64,000 bases of DNA from Propionibacteriaceae bacterium ZF39 (GCA_039565995.1 CP154795.1:1240001-1304000), one strand, 5' to 3'. Numbered from the stretch's first letter, positions 8,949-18,384 are shown. Notes: generated by a model from the letters alone, not told the origin. Made by a program: numbers and translations.

Positions 8949-9314
8949 TCAGTGTCCGTGGCCCTCCAACAGCTCCCGGAGCACAACCGCTTGGTTGTGC
9001 TCGGAATCCTTGGCGCCGAAAACAAGGGTCAGTACGCCGTGTTCGTCATGGAGTTCCCGCAGCGTCTCCATCGCGTCCGAGCCGTTCAATTCGCTGCGAT
9101 AGCGCTTCGCGAATTCCTCGAACTTCTCGGGGTCGTGTCCGAACCATTTCCGCAGTTCGGTCGAGGGCCCCGCTTCCTTGAGCCATTCGTCGATGGCAGC
9201 CGCCTCCTTGGTGACGCCCCTCGGCCAGACCCGGTCGACCAACACCCGGAAACCGTCGGCCTTGGCGGCATCGTCATAGACGCGCTTGATGCGGACCTCG
9301 TGTTTGCTGCTCAT
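8949..9314 (-). CDS. DUF488 (YeaO-like) family protein
   Basis: A 121-residue protein with the conserved family blocks FRVLVDRVWPRGVTKE, ELRKWFGHDPEKFEEF and GVLTLVFGAKDSEHNQAVVL. The family is widespread and its function is unresolved. The start is ATG at 9314 and divides it from adenosine deaminase, which runs the other way. There is no sign of horizontal transfer. Confidence 0.85.
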   Translation of the reverse strand: MSSKHEVRIKRVYDDAAKADGFRVLVDRVWPRGVTKEAAAIDEWLKEAGPSTELRKWFGHDPEKFEEFAKRYRSELNGSDAMETLRELHDEHGVLTLVFGAKDSEHNQAVVLRELLEGHGH

Positions 9315-9392
9315 CGATCAAGGCTACGCGTCGGCCGAAGGCGGAGGGGGAGCGCGCCGGGCCCCGCGGTCGCGTACGGAACAATGGCACCC

Positions 9393-10469
9393 ATGGCTCT
9401 TGAACCGCATGTCATCCATGCCCTGCCCAAAGTGGCGCTGCACGATCACCTGGACGGTGGCGTACGCCCCCAGACGCTTCTCGACATCGCTGCCGAGGTG
9501 GGGCACACCCTTCCTGCGGGCGACGCCGAATCACTGGGTGACTGGTTCTTCGAGGCGGCCGACTCCGGCACGCTGGTGCGTTATCTGGAGACGTTCGACC
9601 ACACCATCGCCGTCATGCAGCGGGCGGAGGACCTGCGGCGGATTGCGCGGGAGTTCGTCGAGGACCAGGCGGCGGACGGCGTTGTGTACGCGGAGGCGCG
9701 CTGGGCGCCGGAGCAGCACCTCGCCGGCGGCCTGAGCCTGTCCGAGGCCGTCGAAGCCGTGCGCGACGGTCTCGCGGAGGGGATGATCGCCGCCTCCAAT
9801 GCAGGCCAGACGATCGTCGCCCGCCAGATCGTCAGCGCCATGCGCCAGAACGACCGTGGCCTCGAGATCGCCGAGTTGGCCGTAGCTCACCGACGCGATC
9901 TGGTCGGAGGATTCGACATCGCCGGGCCCGAGCTGGGTTTCCCGCCCGAGCGCCTCGGTGAGGCCTTCCGATACTTGCAGCGCCACAACCTGCCCTACAC
10001 GATCCATGCCGGGGAGGCGGATGGGCTGGAGTCGATCTGGCAGGCCGTCCAGCTCATGCGGGCCGACCGGATCGGCCACGGAGTGCGGATCATCGATGAC
10101 GTCGAACCCGGGGACCACGGCGAGTGGCGGGTGGGTGAGCTTGCGGCGTACATCCGGGATCGGCGGATCGCTCTCGAGGTCTGCCCGACCTCGAACCTCC
10201 AGACGGGCATTGCTCCGACGTACGCCCAACACCCCTTCGGCGTCCTCGACCAACTGGGCTTCACCCTCACCGTGTCGTGTGACAACCGGTTGATGAGCGG
10301 CACCACGCTGACCGAGGAGTTCACCCATCTCAGCTCGGCGTTCGGCTATGGGGTGGACGACCTCTATCGCTTCACGTTGAATGCGCTCGACGCAGCGTTC
10401 CTGTCCGGTCCGGAGCGCGCCAACCTGCAGCGGGACGTGGTCGACCCGGCGTACATGCTGGTGAACTGA
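9393..10469 (+). CDS. add: Adenosine deaminase
   Basis: A 358-residue TIM-barrel enzyme converting adenosine to inosine. Catalytic motifs are KVALHDHLDG (zinc His pair), TIHAGEADG (zinc His and catalytic Glu nearby), RIGHGVRI and SCDNRLMSGT (here N follows the zinc Asp). The ATG at 9393 was preferred over 9384 because an AACAAT hexamer sits 7 nt before it, as in other leaderless genes of this window; 9384 cannot be excluded. It belongs functionally with the nucleoside importer, cdd and the purine nucleoside phosphorylase gene at 26 kb. Confidence 0.93.
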   Translation: MALEPHVIHALPKVALHDHLDGGVRPQTLLDIAAEVGHTLPAGDAESLGDWFFEAADSGTLVRYLETFDHTIAVMQRAEDLRRIAREFVEDQAADGVVYAEARWAPEQHLAGGLSLSEAVEAVRDGLAEGMIAASNAGQTIVARQIVSAMRQNDRGLEIAELAVAHRRDLVGGFDIAGPELGFPPERLGEAFRYLQRHNLPYTIHAGEADGLESIWQAVQLMRADRIGHGVRIIDDVEPGDHGEWRVGELAAYIRDRRIALEVCPTSNLQTGIAPTYAQHPFGVLDQLGFTLTVSCDNRLMSGTTLTEEFTHLSSAFGYGVDDLYRFTLNALDAAFLSGPERANLQRDVVDPAYMLVN

Positions 10470-10576
10470 GGATCTCCGTAATCCGCGCCGACGACGGGGA
10501 TCGCGGCCGGGGGGTAGTGCAAAACCCGGATGGGTATGGGTAGGCTCGGGGTCCGTCAGGACTCGAGGGCTTGCGC

Positions 10577-10595
10577 GGCGGAGCGTAGCTCCGCC
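10577..10595 (+). promoter_or_regulatory. Stem-loop in the leader of the formate dehydrogenase operon
   Basis: GGCGGAGC (10577-10584) and GCTCCGCC (10588-10595) form a perfect 8-bp stem with a 3-nt loop. It ends 7 nt before the AAGGAGG ribosome binding site (10603-10609) of fdhA, close enough to influence ribosome access. It could also be the end of the add transcript, but no T-run follows. Confidence 0.5.
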
Positions 10596-10613
10596 TTATG
10601 CCAAGGAGGCGTC

Positions 10614-13600
10614 ATGGGACTGGGCAAGGTGATGTTGGGCTATCCGGTTTTCCGGCAGCTCATCAGCGGTGACTTCCTGGGCCGTGGCCCAGCGGTGACC
10701 AGCCCGAAGACCAAGGAGATCACGGCGCGGACCGACGAGGCCGACTCCGTCGCGCGGAGCGTGTGCCCCTATTGCGCGGTGGGCTGCGGCCAGCGGGTCT
10801 TCGTCAAGGACGGCAAGGTCATCCAGATCGAGGGTGACAAGGATTCGCCGATCTCCCGCGGTCGCCTCTGCCCCAAGGGCTCGGCCAGTGAACAGCTCGT
10901 CAACGCGCCCAACCGCGTGACCCAGGTGCTCTATCGCAAGCCCCACGCCAAGGAATGGGAGCGTCTCGACCGCGACCAGGCGATCGACATGATCGCCGAT
11001 CGGTTCCTCGAGGCCCGCGCCCATGACTACCAGGACACCGACGACCAGGGCCGGCTGCTCAACCGCACGATGAAGATCGCGGCACTGGGCGGGGCCACGC
11101 TGGACAACGAAGAGAACTACATCATCAAGAAGTTGTTCACGGCCGCCGGAGCTATTCAGATCGAGAACCAGGCCCGGATATGACACTCCGCCACGGTTCC
11201 CAGTCTGGGAGCCTCGTTCGGGCGTGGCGGCGCCACCCAGCCGGTGCAGGATCTCGCCAACTCTGACTGCATCATCATCCAGGGATCCAACTTCGCCGAA
11301 GCACATCCGGTGGGGTTCCAGTGGGTGACCGAGGCGAAGCTGCGCGGTGCGCGGGTGATCCATATCGATCCCCGGTTCACGCGGACTTCGTCCCAGGCCG
11401 ACCGGCACTTCCCGATCCGGATCGGGTCGGACATCGTGCTGCTCGGTGCGCTGATCAACCACGTGCTCAGCAACGAGCTCTACTTCCACGACTACGTGCT
11501 GCACTACACCAATGCGGCCACGATCGTGAACGAGAAGTTCGCGGACACCGAGGACTTGGATGGCTTCTTCTCCGGGTTCGACGAGAACCTGAAGGCCTAT
11601 GACACGTCCAGTTGGGCGTACGCCGAGCCGGACGACCGGAGCGACGGCATCGACTCTCCCGGCACCGACAACGGCCAGAAGCAGTCGGAGGCCTCGCTCG
11701 GCCACACGCTCGGAGCCGGGGGCGCGCCGCTCGACCACCCGCGGGTGATGCGCGACGAGACCCTGACCGACCCCAATTGTGTGTTCCAGTTGCTCAAGAA
11801 GCATTTCCAGCGCTACACGCCGGAGATGGTGACAGAGGTCTGCGGCATCAGTGTCGACGACTTCAACTACATCGCCGAATCCCTGGTCCAGAACTCGGGC
11901 CGCGAGCGCACCACCGCGTGGTGTTACGCCGTGGGATGGACCCAGCACTCGGCGGGTGCGCAGATGATCCGGACGTCCGCGATCCTGCAGCTCCTGATGG
12001 GCAACATGGGCCGCCCCGGTGGCGGCATCATGGCGCTGCGCGGTCATGCCTCGATCCAGGGATCGACCGACATCCCGACGCTCTACAACCTGCTGCCCGG
12101 CTATCTGCCGATGCCCATGGTGGGGGAGCACGACACACTGGCTGAATACATCAACGCCGCCGGGTCGAAGGAGATGAAGGGCTTCTGGGCCAACGCCGAT
12201 GCCTACACCGTCAGCCTCCTGAAGGCCTGGTTCGGTGACAAGGCGACAGCCGAGAACGACTACTGCTATGACTGGCTACCCCGCCTGTCGGGCGCCCACG
12301 GCACCTATCAGACGGTGCTGTCGATGCTCGACGGCGGAGTGGACGGCTACTTCGTGCTGGGTCAGAACCCGGCCGTGGCCTCCGCCCACTCGCGCATCCA
12401 GCGCAAGGCGCTCGCCAAGCTCAAGTGGCTGGTCGTCAAGGACCTCCGCCTGATCGAGACCGCGACCTTCTGGAAGGACTCGGCGGAGATCTCCACCGGC
12501 GAGATGGTGACCGAGGACATCGCGACCGAGGTCTTCTTCATGCCGGCGGCGACCCACGTCGAGAAGGCGGGCACGTTCACCCAGACCCAGCGGATGGTTC
12601 AGTGGCGCGAGAAGGCGCTGGATCCGCCGGGTGAGTGCCAGGCCGACCTCGAGTTCTTCTGGGAGCTCGGCAACAAGATCCGCGAGAAGCTGGCCGGCTC
12701 GACCGACCCGCGCGACCAGGCCCTGCTCAACATCACGTGGGACTATCCGCTCGATGAGCACGGCGAGGTCGATCCGGAATACATCCTCCAGGAGATCAAC
12801 GGACGCTTCGTCGGCGGCGAGCGCGACGGCGAACTGCTGTCGAACTTCAACCAGATGAAGGCCGACGGATCGACCTCGGGTGGCTGCTGGATCTACACGG
12901 GCATCTATGCCGACGGCATCAATCATGCGAATCGGCGCCCCGGTCCGGAGGAACGCGACGAGATGGCGCTCGGCTGGGCGTGGGCCTGGCCGGCCAACCG
13001 ACGCATCCTCTACAACCGGGCCTCCGCCGATCCGGACGGCAAGCCGTGGAGCGAGCGCAAGAAGTTGACCTGGTGGGACCCCGAACAGGGGCAGTGGGTC
13101 GGGCCCGATGTGCCCGACTTCCCGCTGACGCTCGCCCCCGGCACGAAGGCGCCGGCGGGCGCCACCGGTCCGGCGGCGCTGGAAGGTGATGACGCGTTCA
13201 TCATGCAGGCCGACGGGAAGGGCTGGCTGTTCGCGCCGAGTGGGCTGGTCGACGGTCCCTTGCCGACTCACTATGAGCCGGCCGAGTCGCCCGTGGTCAA
13301 CCCGCTCTATGGCGTGCAGGCCAACCCGACCAGGGAGTCGTTCTCGCGGCCCGACAACCGGATGGTCAACAACCGGAAGGCGGCCGAGGTCTATCCCTAT
13401 GTGTTCACGACCTATCGACTGACCGAACACCACACGGCCGGTGGCATGAGCCGCTTCCTGCCCTATCTGTCGGAGTTGCAGCCGGAGATGTTCTGTGAGA
13501 TCTCCCAGGCGCTGGCCGATGAGCGGGGTCTGGAGAACGGCGGCTGGGCGACGCTGATCAGCCCGCGCGGTGCGATCGAGGCGCGGGTCCTGGTCACCGA

Positions 13601-13931
13601 CCGGGTGGTGCCGGTGACGTCCGGTGGACGCACCGTCCATCAGATCGGCCTGCCCTATCACTGGGCGGTCGGCGACCGGGCAGTGGTGACCGGCGACGCG
13701 GCCAATGACCTGCTGGGCATCGTGCTCGACCCGAACGTGATGATCCAGGAGTCCAAGGTCGGCATGTGCGACATCCAGCCGGGGCGCAGGCCCCAGGGCA
13801 AGAAGGTGCTGGATCTGGTGGCGGACTATCTCGACCGATCCGGACTCGAGCCCAAGGGCGCGGTCACGACCGGTCAGCCGCAGGCGGACGCACCCATCGC
13901 GACTGCTGAGCGTACCCCTGAGGAGGCGTGA
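10614..13931 (+). CDS. fdhA: Formate dehydrogenase alpha subunit, selenocysteine-containing
   Basis: A 1105-residue molybdopterin enzyme oxidising formate to CO2. ATG 10614 follows AAGGAGG at 5-nt spacing. A [4Fe-4S] motif (Cys51, 54, 58, 86: CPYCAVGCGQ and RGRLCPKG) leads to the Mo/W-bis-MGD domain. An in-frame TGA at 11181-11183 encodes residue 190 in the context NQARI-U-HSATV, the catalytic Sec position of FdnG/FdoG-type enzymes. The same frame continues without interruption to 13931 and keeps family similarity on both sides. No twin-arginine signal is visible, unlike FdnG. It is co-translated with the FeS subunit. Confidence 0.95.
11181..11213 (+). promoter_or_regulatory. UGA selenocysteine codon and SECIS-like hairpin
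   Basis: TGA at 11181 is followed by GGTTCCCA (11195-11202), a GTC loop (11203-11205) and TGGGAGCC (11206-11213): an 8-bp stem including one G-U pair. A GU at the start of a small apical loop, about 20 nt after the UGA, matches the bacterial SECIS rule known from E. coli fdhF, whose apical hairpin has a very similar sequence. SelB bound to tRNA-Sec should recognise it; both are encoded downstream in this window. Confidence 0.88.
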
Positions 13932-15022
13932 TGGGATTCTGGCGCCAGCAACTGTTCGGCCCCACCGACCCGGCCCGCGATGCGGCCTGGGATGACAAGC
14001 CGAAGCGCAAGGGCTTCTTCACCGACACGTCGATCTGCATCGGCTGCAAGGCCTGTGAAGTTGCGTGCAAGGAATGGAACCGGGTCCCCACCCGGATGCC
14101 GAGCCCGGCCAACCGGCATGGCCTGGTCAAGGGCATGACGGCCGAGTCCTATGACAACTCCGGTCACCTGGGTGCGGACACGTGGCGACATGTCGCGTTC
14201 ATCGAGCAGGGCCCCGACCAGCTCGAACGGGCCCGTGCGACGGGAGCGGCGACGGTCAGCCTGGGCATGCCCAGCGTCCGCAGCAAGGACTCCTCGGTCG
14301 GTGGTGCTTCCGACAACGGTCCGCTGATCGGCTCAGGTGGCGTCGCCACCCTGGCGCCGACCGAAGAGGGCCTGACGGCGAGCCCGGACCTGCCGCCGGT
14401 GCGCTGGCTGATGAGCTCGGATGTCTGCAAGCACTGCACCCACGCGGGCTGTCTCGATGTGTGCCCCACGGGTGCGCTGTTCCGGACCGAGTTCGGCACG
14501 GTCGTCGTCCAGGCCGACGTCTGCAACGGCTGCGGCTATTGCGTGAGCGCCTGCCCGTTCGGCGTGATCGGCCGCCGGTCGAACGGCGTGGTCGAGTTGG
14601 GAGACGGTACGCAGGGTCTGCCGGTCAATCCCGGTGTCGCCCAGAAGTGCACGCTGTGTTATGACCGGCTCAAGCATGGTCAGACGCCGGCGTGCGCCCA
14701 GACCTGCCCGACCAGCAGCATCAAGTTCGGCGACCATGACGAGATGGTGGCGGCCGCGCGGCAGCGACTCGAGGACCTGCACGCCCTGGGCCACACCGAG
14801 GCCCGGCTCTATGGCGCCAACCCGGATGACGGCGTCGGCGGCACCGGCTCGGTGTTCCTGCTCATGGATGAGCCCGAGGCGTACGGCCTGCCGCCGGACC
14901 CGCTCGTGCCGACCGCACGAGTGGGCCAGATGTTCACGATGGCCGGCTTTGCCGGGACCGCGCTGATGGCTGTGTGCGTCACCGTGTTCTCGGGATTCGC
15001 CGCGCTGGGGAGGAAACGATGA
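13931..15022 (+). CDS. fdhB: Formate dehydrogenase iron-sulfur (beta) subunit
   Basis: A 363-residue electron-transfer subunit with four ferredoxin-like cysteine clusters: CIGCKACEVACKEW (from Cys36), CKHCTHAGCLDVCPTG, CNGCGYCVSACP and CTLCYDRLKHGQTPAC. These should hold four [4Fe-4S] clusters carrying electrons from FdhA. A C-terminal hydrophobic helix (about 332-354) anchors it in the membrane, as in FdnH. ATG 13931 was chosen over GTG 13928 for spacing to AGGAGG (13921-13926). It overlaps the stop of fdhA and the start of the next gene. An insertion of about 60 residues, poor in motifs, separates the first two clusters. Confidence 0.93.
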   Translation: MGFWRQQLFGPTDPARDAAWDDKPKRKGFFTDTSICIGCKACEVACKEWNRVPTRMPSPANRHGLVKGMTAESYDNSGHLGADTWRHVAFIEQGPDQLERARATGAATVSLGMPSVRSKDSSVGGASDNGPLIGSGGVATLAPTEEGLTASPDLPPVRWLMSSDVCKHCTHAGCLDVCPTGALFRTEFGTVVVQADVCNGCGYCVSACPFGVIGRRSNGVVELGDGTQGLPVNPGVAQKCTLCYDRLKHGQTPACAQTCPTSSIKFGDHDEMVAAARQRLEDLHALGHTEARLYGANPDDGVGGTGSVFLLMDEPEAYGLPPDPLVPTARVGQMFTMAGFAGTALMAVCVTVFSGFAALGRKR

Positions 15023-16113
15023 CTGACGCCAAATCGGGCGCCTCGTCCAGCGCGACGCGTGCGTTCGACTCCGATCGGCCGCCCGCGCCCGAGCGGAAGC
15101 CGGGGGAGCGCAAGAAGCGCCGCAGCGGTGGCGACCCGAACGTGGTCGTCCCCGAGGCCGAGTTTCGGAGTTACTACGGGCATCCCGTCATCCAGGCTCC
15201 GCCGTGGAACTGGATGATCCCGACGTACCTCTTCCTCGGCGGCGCTGCCGCCGGCTCCGGGCTCCTCGCGGCCGGTGGGCATTTCACCGGTCGGAAGAAG
15301 CTGCGTACGCGGGGCCGCTGGGCCGCCATCATCGGTGTCGGTCTCGGTGGCGCGGCGCTGGCCGGTGACCTCGGTCGGCCCGAGCGAGCGCTGAACATGA
15401 TGCGCACGATGAAGCTGACCTCGCCGATGTCGGTGGGCTCGTGGATCCTCGCCGGGTTCGGTGCCTTCGCCGGCGCAGCCGTGGGCATCGAGGTCGTCCG
15501 CAAGTGGTTGCCGAAGGAAGGCCCCGCGGGCTGGACCGTCGCCCTCGTCGACGGCCTGGCCTCTGCCGGTTCGGCGTTCTTCGCGCCGCCACTGGCCGCC
15601 TACACCGGCGTCCTGCTCTCGGACACCGCCCTGCCGACCTGGAACGAGTCCTATCGCGAGCTGCCGTTCGTGTTCGTCTCGTCCGGGATTGCGGCGGGAT
15701 CGGGCCTGAACATGATCCTGGCCCCGACCTCCGAGACCGGCCCCGTGCGCGCCCTGGCCGCCATCGGCGCGGGTGCGGAACTCTGGATCGGCGAGATGAT
15801 GACCAAGCGACTGGGCGAACTGGCCGAGCCCTATCACGAGGAGCCCGCGAAGACCTATCACAAGGCGTCCAAGATCCTCACCGCCGTCGGCGGACTCGGG
15901 GCGGCACTGCTGGGTGGCAACAAGGCCGGCGCGCTCCTCTCCGGTGCGGCGCTCATGGCCGGCTCGGCGTTCACCCGCTTCGCGGTCTTCGAAGCCGGCA
16001 TGAAGTCGGCCGAGGATCCGAAATATGTGATCAAGCCCCAGCGGGCCCGGGCAGCCAAGGCCGCCGAAGAGGGCCGTGGGGTCACCCAGCCCGGCGGCGA
16101 ATGGCCGACCTGA
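15019..16113 (+). CDS. NrfD/PsrC-type membrane subunit of formate dehydrogenase
   Basis: A 364-residue polytopic protein. The NrfD family start PPWNWMIPTYLFLGGAAAGS is plain at about residues 56-75, after a charged N-terminal tail of about 50 residues rich in Arg/Lys. This subunit type replaces the cytochrome b FdnI and exchanges electrons with quinone. ATG 15019 overlaps the stop of fdhB. Together the three genes encode a membrane-bound formate:quinone oxidoreductase. Confidence 0.9.
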   Translation: MTDAKSGASSSATRAFDSDRPPAPERKPGERKKRRSGGDPNVVVPEAEFRSYYGHPVIQAPPWNWMIPTYLFLGGAAAGSGLLAAGGHFTGRKKLRTRGRWAAIIGVGLGGAALAGDLGRPERALNMMRTMKLTSPMSVGSWILAGFGAFAGAAVGIEVVRKWLPKEGPAGWTVALVDGLASAGSAFFAPPLAAYTGVLLSDTALPTWNESYRELPFVFVSSGIAAGSGLNMILAPTSETGPVRALAAIGAGAELWIGEMMTKRLGELAEPYHEEPAKTYHKASKILTAVGGLGAALLGGNKAGALLSGAALMAGSAFTRFAVFEAGMKSAEDPKYVIKPQRARAAKAAEEGRGVTQPGGEWPT

Positions 16114-16158
16114 TCACCAATCCACGACACCGCCCCCGGCGGACGATCCAGGAGTGAC

Positions 16159-17136
16159 ATGACCGAACCGTGGCTCCGGATCGCCCTCGCCGGGGGCGGT
16201 GCTTTTGGCACCAAGCACGTCCAGGGGCTCAAGCGCATCGACGGCGTGGAGGTCGCGGCGATCGTCTCCTACACCCTCGAGTCCGCGCAGGCGTTCGCGC
16301 AGGAACACGGCGTGGGGCAGGCGGTCAGCTCGCTCGACGAGGTGCTGGCGCGCGACGACATCGACGCGGTCATCCTGGCGACCCCTACGCCGCTGCATGC
16401 CTCGCAGACCGTGGCCTGCCTGCTTGCCGGCAAACACGTGCAGATCGAGATCCCGCTCGCGGACTCCCTGGCCGATGCCGAGGAATGCCTGCGCGTGCAG
16501 CAGGAAACGGGACTGGTCGGGATGGTCGGTCACACGCGACGGTTCAACCCGAGTCACCAGTGGGTGCATCAGCGCATCGTGGGCGGAGAGTTCCACCTCC
16601 AGCAACTGGATGTGCAGACCTATTTCTTCCGACGCCAGAACCTCAACGCCCTGGGCGAGCCCCGGTCGTGGACCGATCATCTGCTGTGGCACCACGCGGC
16701 CCACACGGTCGACCTGTTCGCGTACCAGACCGGGTCGCCGATCGTGCAGGCCAACGCGGTCGCCGGACCGAGTCACCCCGAGCTGGGCATCGCCATGGAC
16801 ATGTCCATCCAGCTCAAGGCCGAGAACGGGGCGATCTGCACCCTGTCGCTGTCATTCAACAACGACGGACCGCTCGGCACCTTCTTCCGCTACATCGGCG
16901 ACACGGGCACCTACATCGCTCGCTATGACGACCTCGTCGACGGCCGCGAGGAGCCCATCGACGTCAGCGGGGTCGCGGTGTCGAGGGATGGCATCGAACT
17001 CCAGGACCGCGAGTTCGTCGCGGCCATTTGCGAGGGGCGCGAACCCAATGCGTCGCTGGCGTCCGTATTGCCGTGCTATCGCGTGCTCGCCGACCTCGAA
17101 CAGCAGGTCGATCCGCAGCGTCGGGCGCACGGCTGA
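16159..17136 (+). CDS. Gfo/Idh/MocA-family dehydrogenase, LigC-like
   Basis: A 325-residue NAD(P)-dependent enzyme with an N-terminal Rossmann fold (ALAGGGAFGTKH). Segments VGHTRRFNPSHQ, QTYFFRRQNLNA, EPRSWTDHLLWHHAAHTVDL and GIAMDMSIQLK are those I associate with LigC, 4-carboxy-2-hydroxymuconate-6-semialdehyde dehydrogenase of the protocatechuate 4,5-cleavage pathway. It follows the fdh operon by 45 nt and converges with selD. No other lig genes are adjacent. The PobA-family hydroxylase at 51.6 kb is the only obvious partner in the window, so a related semialdehyde substrate is possible. Confidence 0.75.
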   Translation: MTEPWLRIALAGGGAFGTKHVQGLKRIDGVEVAAIVSYTLESAQAFAQEHGVGQAVSSLDEVLARDDIDAVILATPTPLHASQTVACLLAGKHVQIEIPLADSLADAEECLRVQQETGLVGMVGHTRRFNPSHQWVHQRIVGGEFHLQQLDVQTYFFRRQNLNALGEPRSWTDHLLWHHAAHTVDLFAYQTGSPIVQANAVAGPSHPELGIAMDMSIQLKAENGAICTLSLSFNNDGPLGTFFRYIGDTGTYIARYDDLVDGREEPIDVSGVAVSRDGIELQDREFVAAICEGREPNASLASVLPCYRVLADLEQQVDPQRRAHG

Positions 17137-17183
17137 GGCTTCGAGACGCTCGTGCCTCGCTCCTCAACCATCGAGTTGGTTCG

Positions 17184-18182
17184 TCAACGAACCCGGATCA
17201 CCGGAGACGTGGCGGGCACGAGCTCACCGATCACCGTGCCGCCGGGCACCTCGCCGGCGATCAGCAGACCACCGGAGGTCTGGGCGTCGGCCAACAGGAT
17301 CATCTCGTTCTCGTCCAGATCGGCCTCGAGGTGGGGCGCGACCCAGTCGAGGTTGCGACGCGAGCCCCCGGGAATGAACCCCTCGGCCATGGATTCGCGT
17401 GCACCTTCCAGGACCGGGACGGCCTTGTGGTTGAGGACCGCCGACACGCCGGAGGCGCGGCACATCTTGTAGAGATGGCCGAGCAGCCCGAAGCCCGTCA
17501 CATCGGTCGCGGCCTTCGCGCCGGCCGCCAGGGCCGCCTGCGCAGCGTCGGCGTTCAGCGTCGTCATCGACGCGATCGCCTGCTCGAACCGTTCGCCGGT
17601 CGCCTTGTGGCGATTGTTGAGTACGCCAACCCCGATCGGCTTGGTCAGCGACAGAGGGAGCCCGGCCTGCGCGGCATCGTTGCGCAGCAGGCGGTCGCGG
17701 TGGCCGCGTCCGGTCACGGCCACGCCATAGATGGGTTCGGGGTTGTCGATCGAATGCCCTCCCGCCAGAGGAATTCCGGCCGCTCGGCAGGCCTCGAGCC
17801 CACCGCGGAGCACTTCCCCCGCCAGCTCGACCGGCAGCACGCCGCGCGGCCAACCGAGGATGTTGATGCCGAGGATCGGGACGCCACCCATGGCGTACAC
17901 ATCGCTCAGCGCATTCGTCGCCGCGATCCGGCCCCAGTCGAAGGGGTCGTCGACCACGGGGGTGAAGAAGTCGGTCGTCGAGATGATCACATCTCCGTCC
18001 GGCCCGAACGTCACCGCGCAGGCATCGTCACCGTCGTCGAGTCCCACGACGAGGTCGGGGGAGGACATCCCCACCAATCCCGAGACCATCTGCTCCAGTT
18101 CGCCGGCCGGGATCTTTGAGGCACACCCCCCACCATGGGCGTACTGCGTCAGTCGTTTCTCCGTCGATTCGATCGTGATCAC
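17184..18182 (-). CDS. selD: Selenide, water dikinase (selenophosphate synthetase)
   Basis: A 332-residue enzyme making selenophosphate from selenide and ATP, the selenium donor for SelA. The N-terminal loop HGGGCASKI carries the catalytic Cys (not Sec) and Lys. VGLDDGDDACAV and STTDFFTPVVDDPFDWGRIAA are ATP/Mg-binding segments, and ITGRGHR-like and NNRHKATG regions follow. The GTG start at 18182 lies 7 nt after a TAGGGT -10 hexamer on the minus strand. It is divergent from the tRNA-Sec gene. Confidence 0.95.
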   Translation of the reverse strand: MITIESTEKRLTQYAHGGGCASKIPAGELEQMVSGLVGMSSPDLVVGLDDGDDACAVTFGPDGDVIISTTDFFTPVVDDPFDWGRIAATNALSDVYAMGGVPILGINILGWPRGVLPVELAGEVLRGGLEACRAAGIPLAGGHSIDNPEPIYGVAVTGRGHRDRLLRNDAAQAGLPLSLTKPIGVGVLNNRHKATGERFEQAIASMTTLNADAAQAALAAGAKAATDVTGFGLLGHLYKMCRASGVSAVLNHKAVPVLEGARESMAEGFIPGGSRRNLDWVAPHLEADLDENEMILLADAQTSGGLLIAGEVPGGTVIGELVPATSPVIRVR

Positions 18183-18183
18183 G

Positions 18184-18225
18184 CCGCCAACCCTATGTGT
18201 CCGGCTTTCGGACAGCCGCTAGGGT
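18184..18225. promoter_or_regulatory. Symmetric divergent promoter of selD and tRNA-Sec
   Basis: TAGGGT occurs twice as a mirror pair: on the minus strand at 18195-18190 serving selD, and on the plus strand at 18220-18225 ahead of tRNA-Sec. Each is flanked by a GGCGGC tract. Between them TGTCCG (18198-18203) and CGGACA (18209-18214) form a perfect 6-bp inverted repeat with a 5-nt spacer. The arrangement would let one regulator or one melted region serve both selenium genes. Confidence 0.6.
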
Positions 18226-18237
18226 GGCGGCCACGAG

Positions 18238-18333
18238 GGAGGCGTATGGGTTCCTGGTGGGCCCCCCAGTCTTCAAAACTGGTGAGGCCGAGTATCTCGG
18301 TCTGGCGGGTTCGATTCCCGTCCGCCTCCGCCA
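18238..18333 (+). tRNA. selC: tRNA-Sec (anticodon UCA)
   Basis: A 96-nt tRNA with the anticodon loop CTTCAAA closed by CCAGT/ACTGG, so the anticodon is UCA, reading UGA. The acceptor stem GGAGGCG (18238-18244) pairs with CGCCTCC (18323-18329), followed by G and an encoded CCA. Acceptor plus T stems total 13 bp, and the long variable arm has CCGAG/CTCGG; both are tRNA-Sec hallmarks. It lies between selD and selA. Confidence 0.97.
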
Positions 18334-18384
18334 TCAGCCTTCCGACGTGGGTTGAGGAGCGTCTCGAAACCAGCAGGGGGAAGC

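Noticed and set aside
10470-10613. Molybdenum-cofactor riboswitch before fdhA
   Set aside because: The 144-nt gap holds only one simple hairpin and lacks the multi-stem layout of Moco RNAs.
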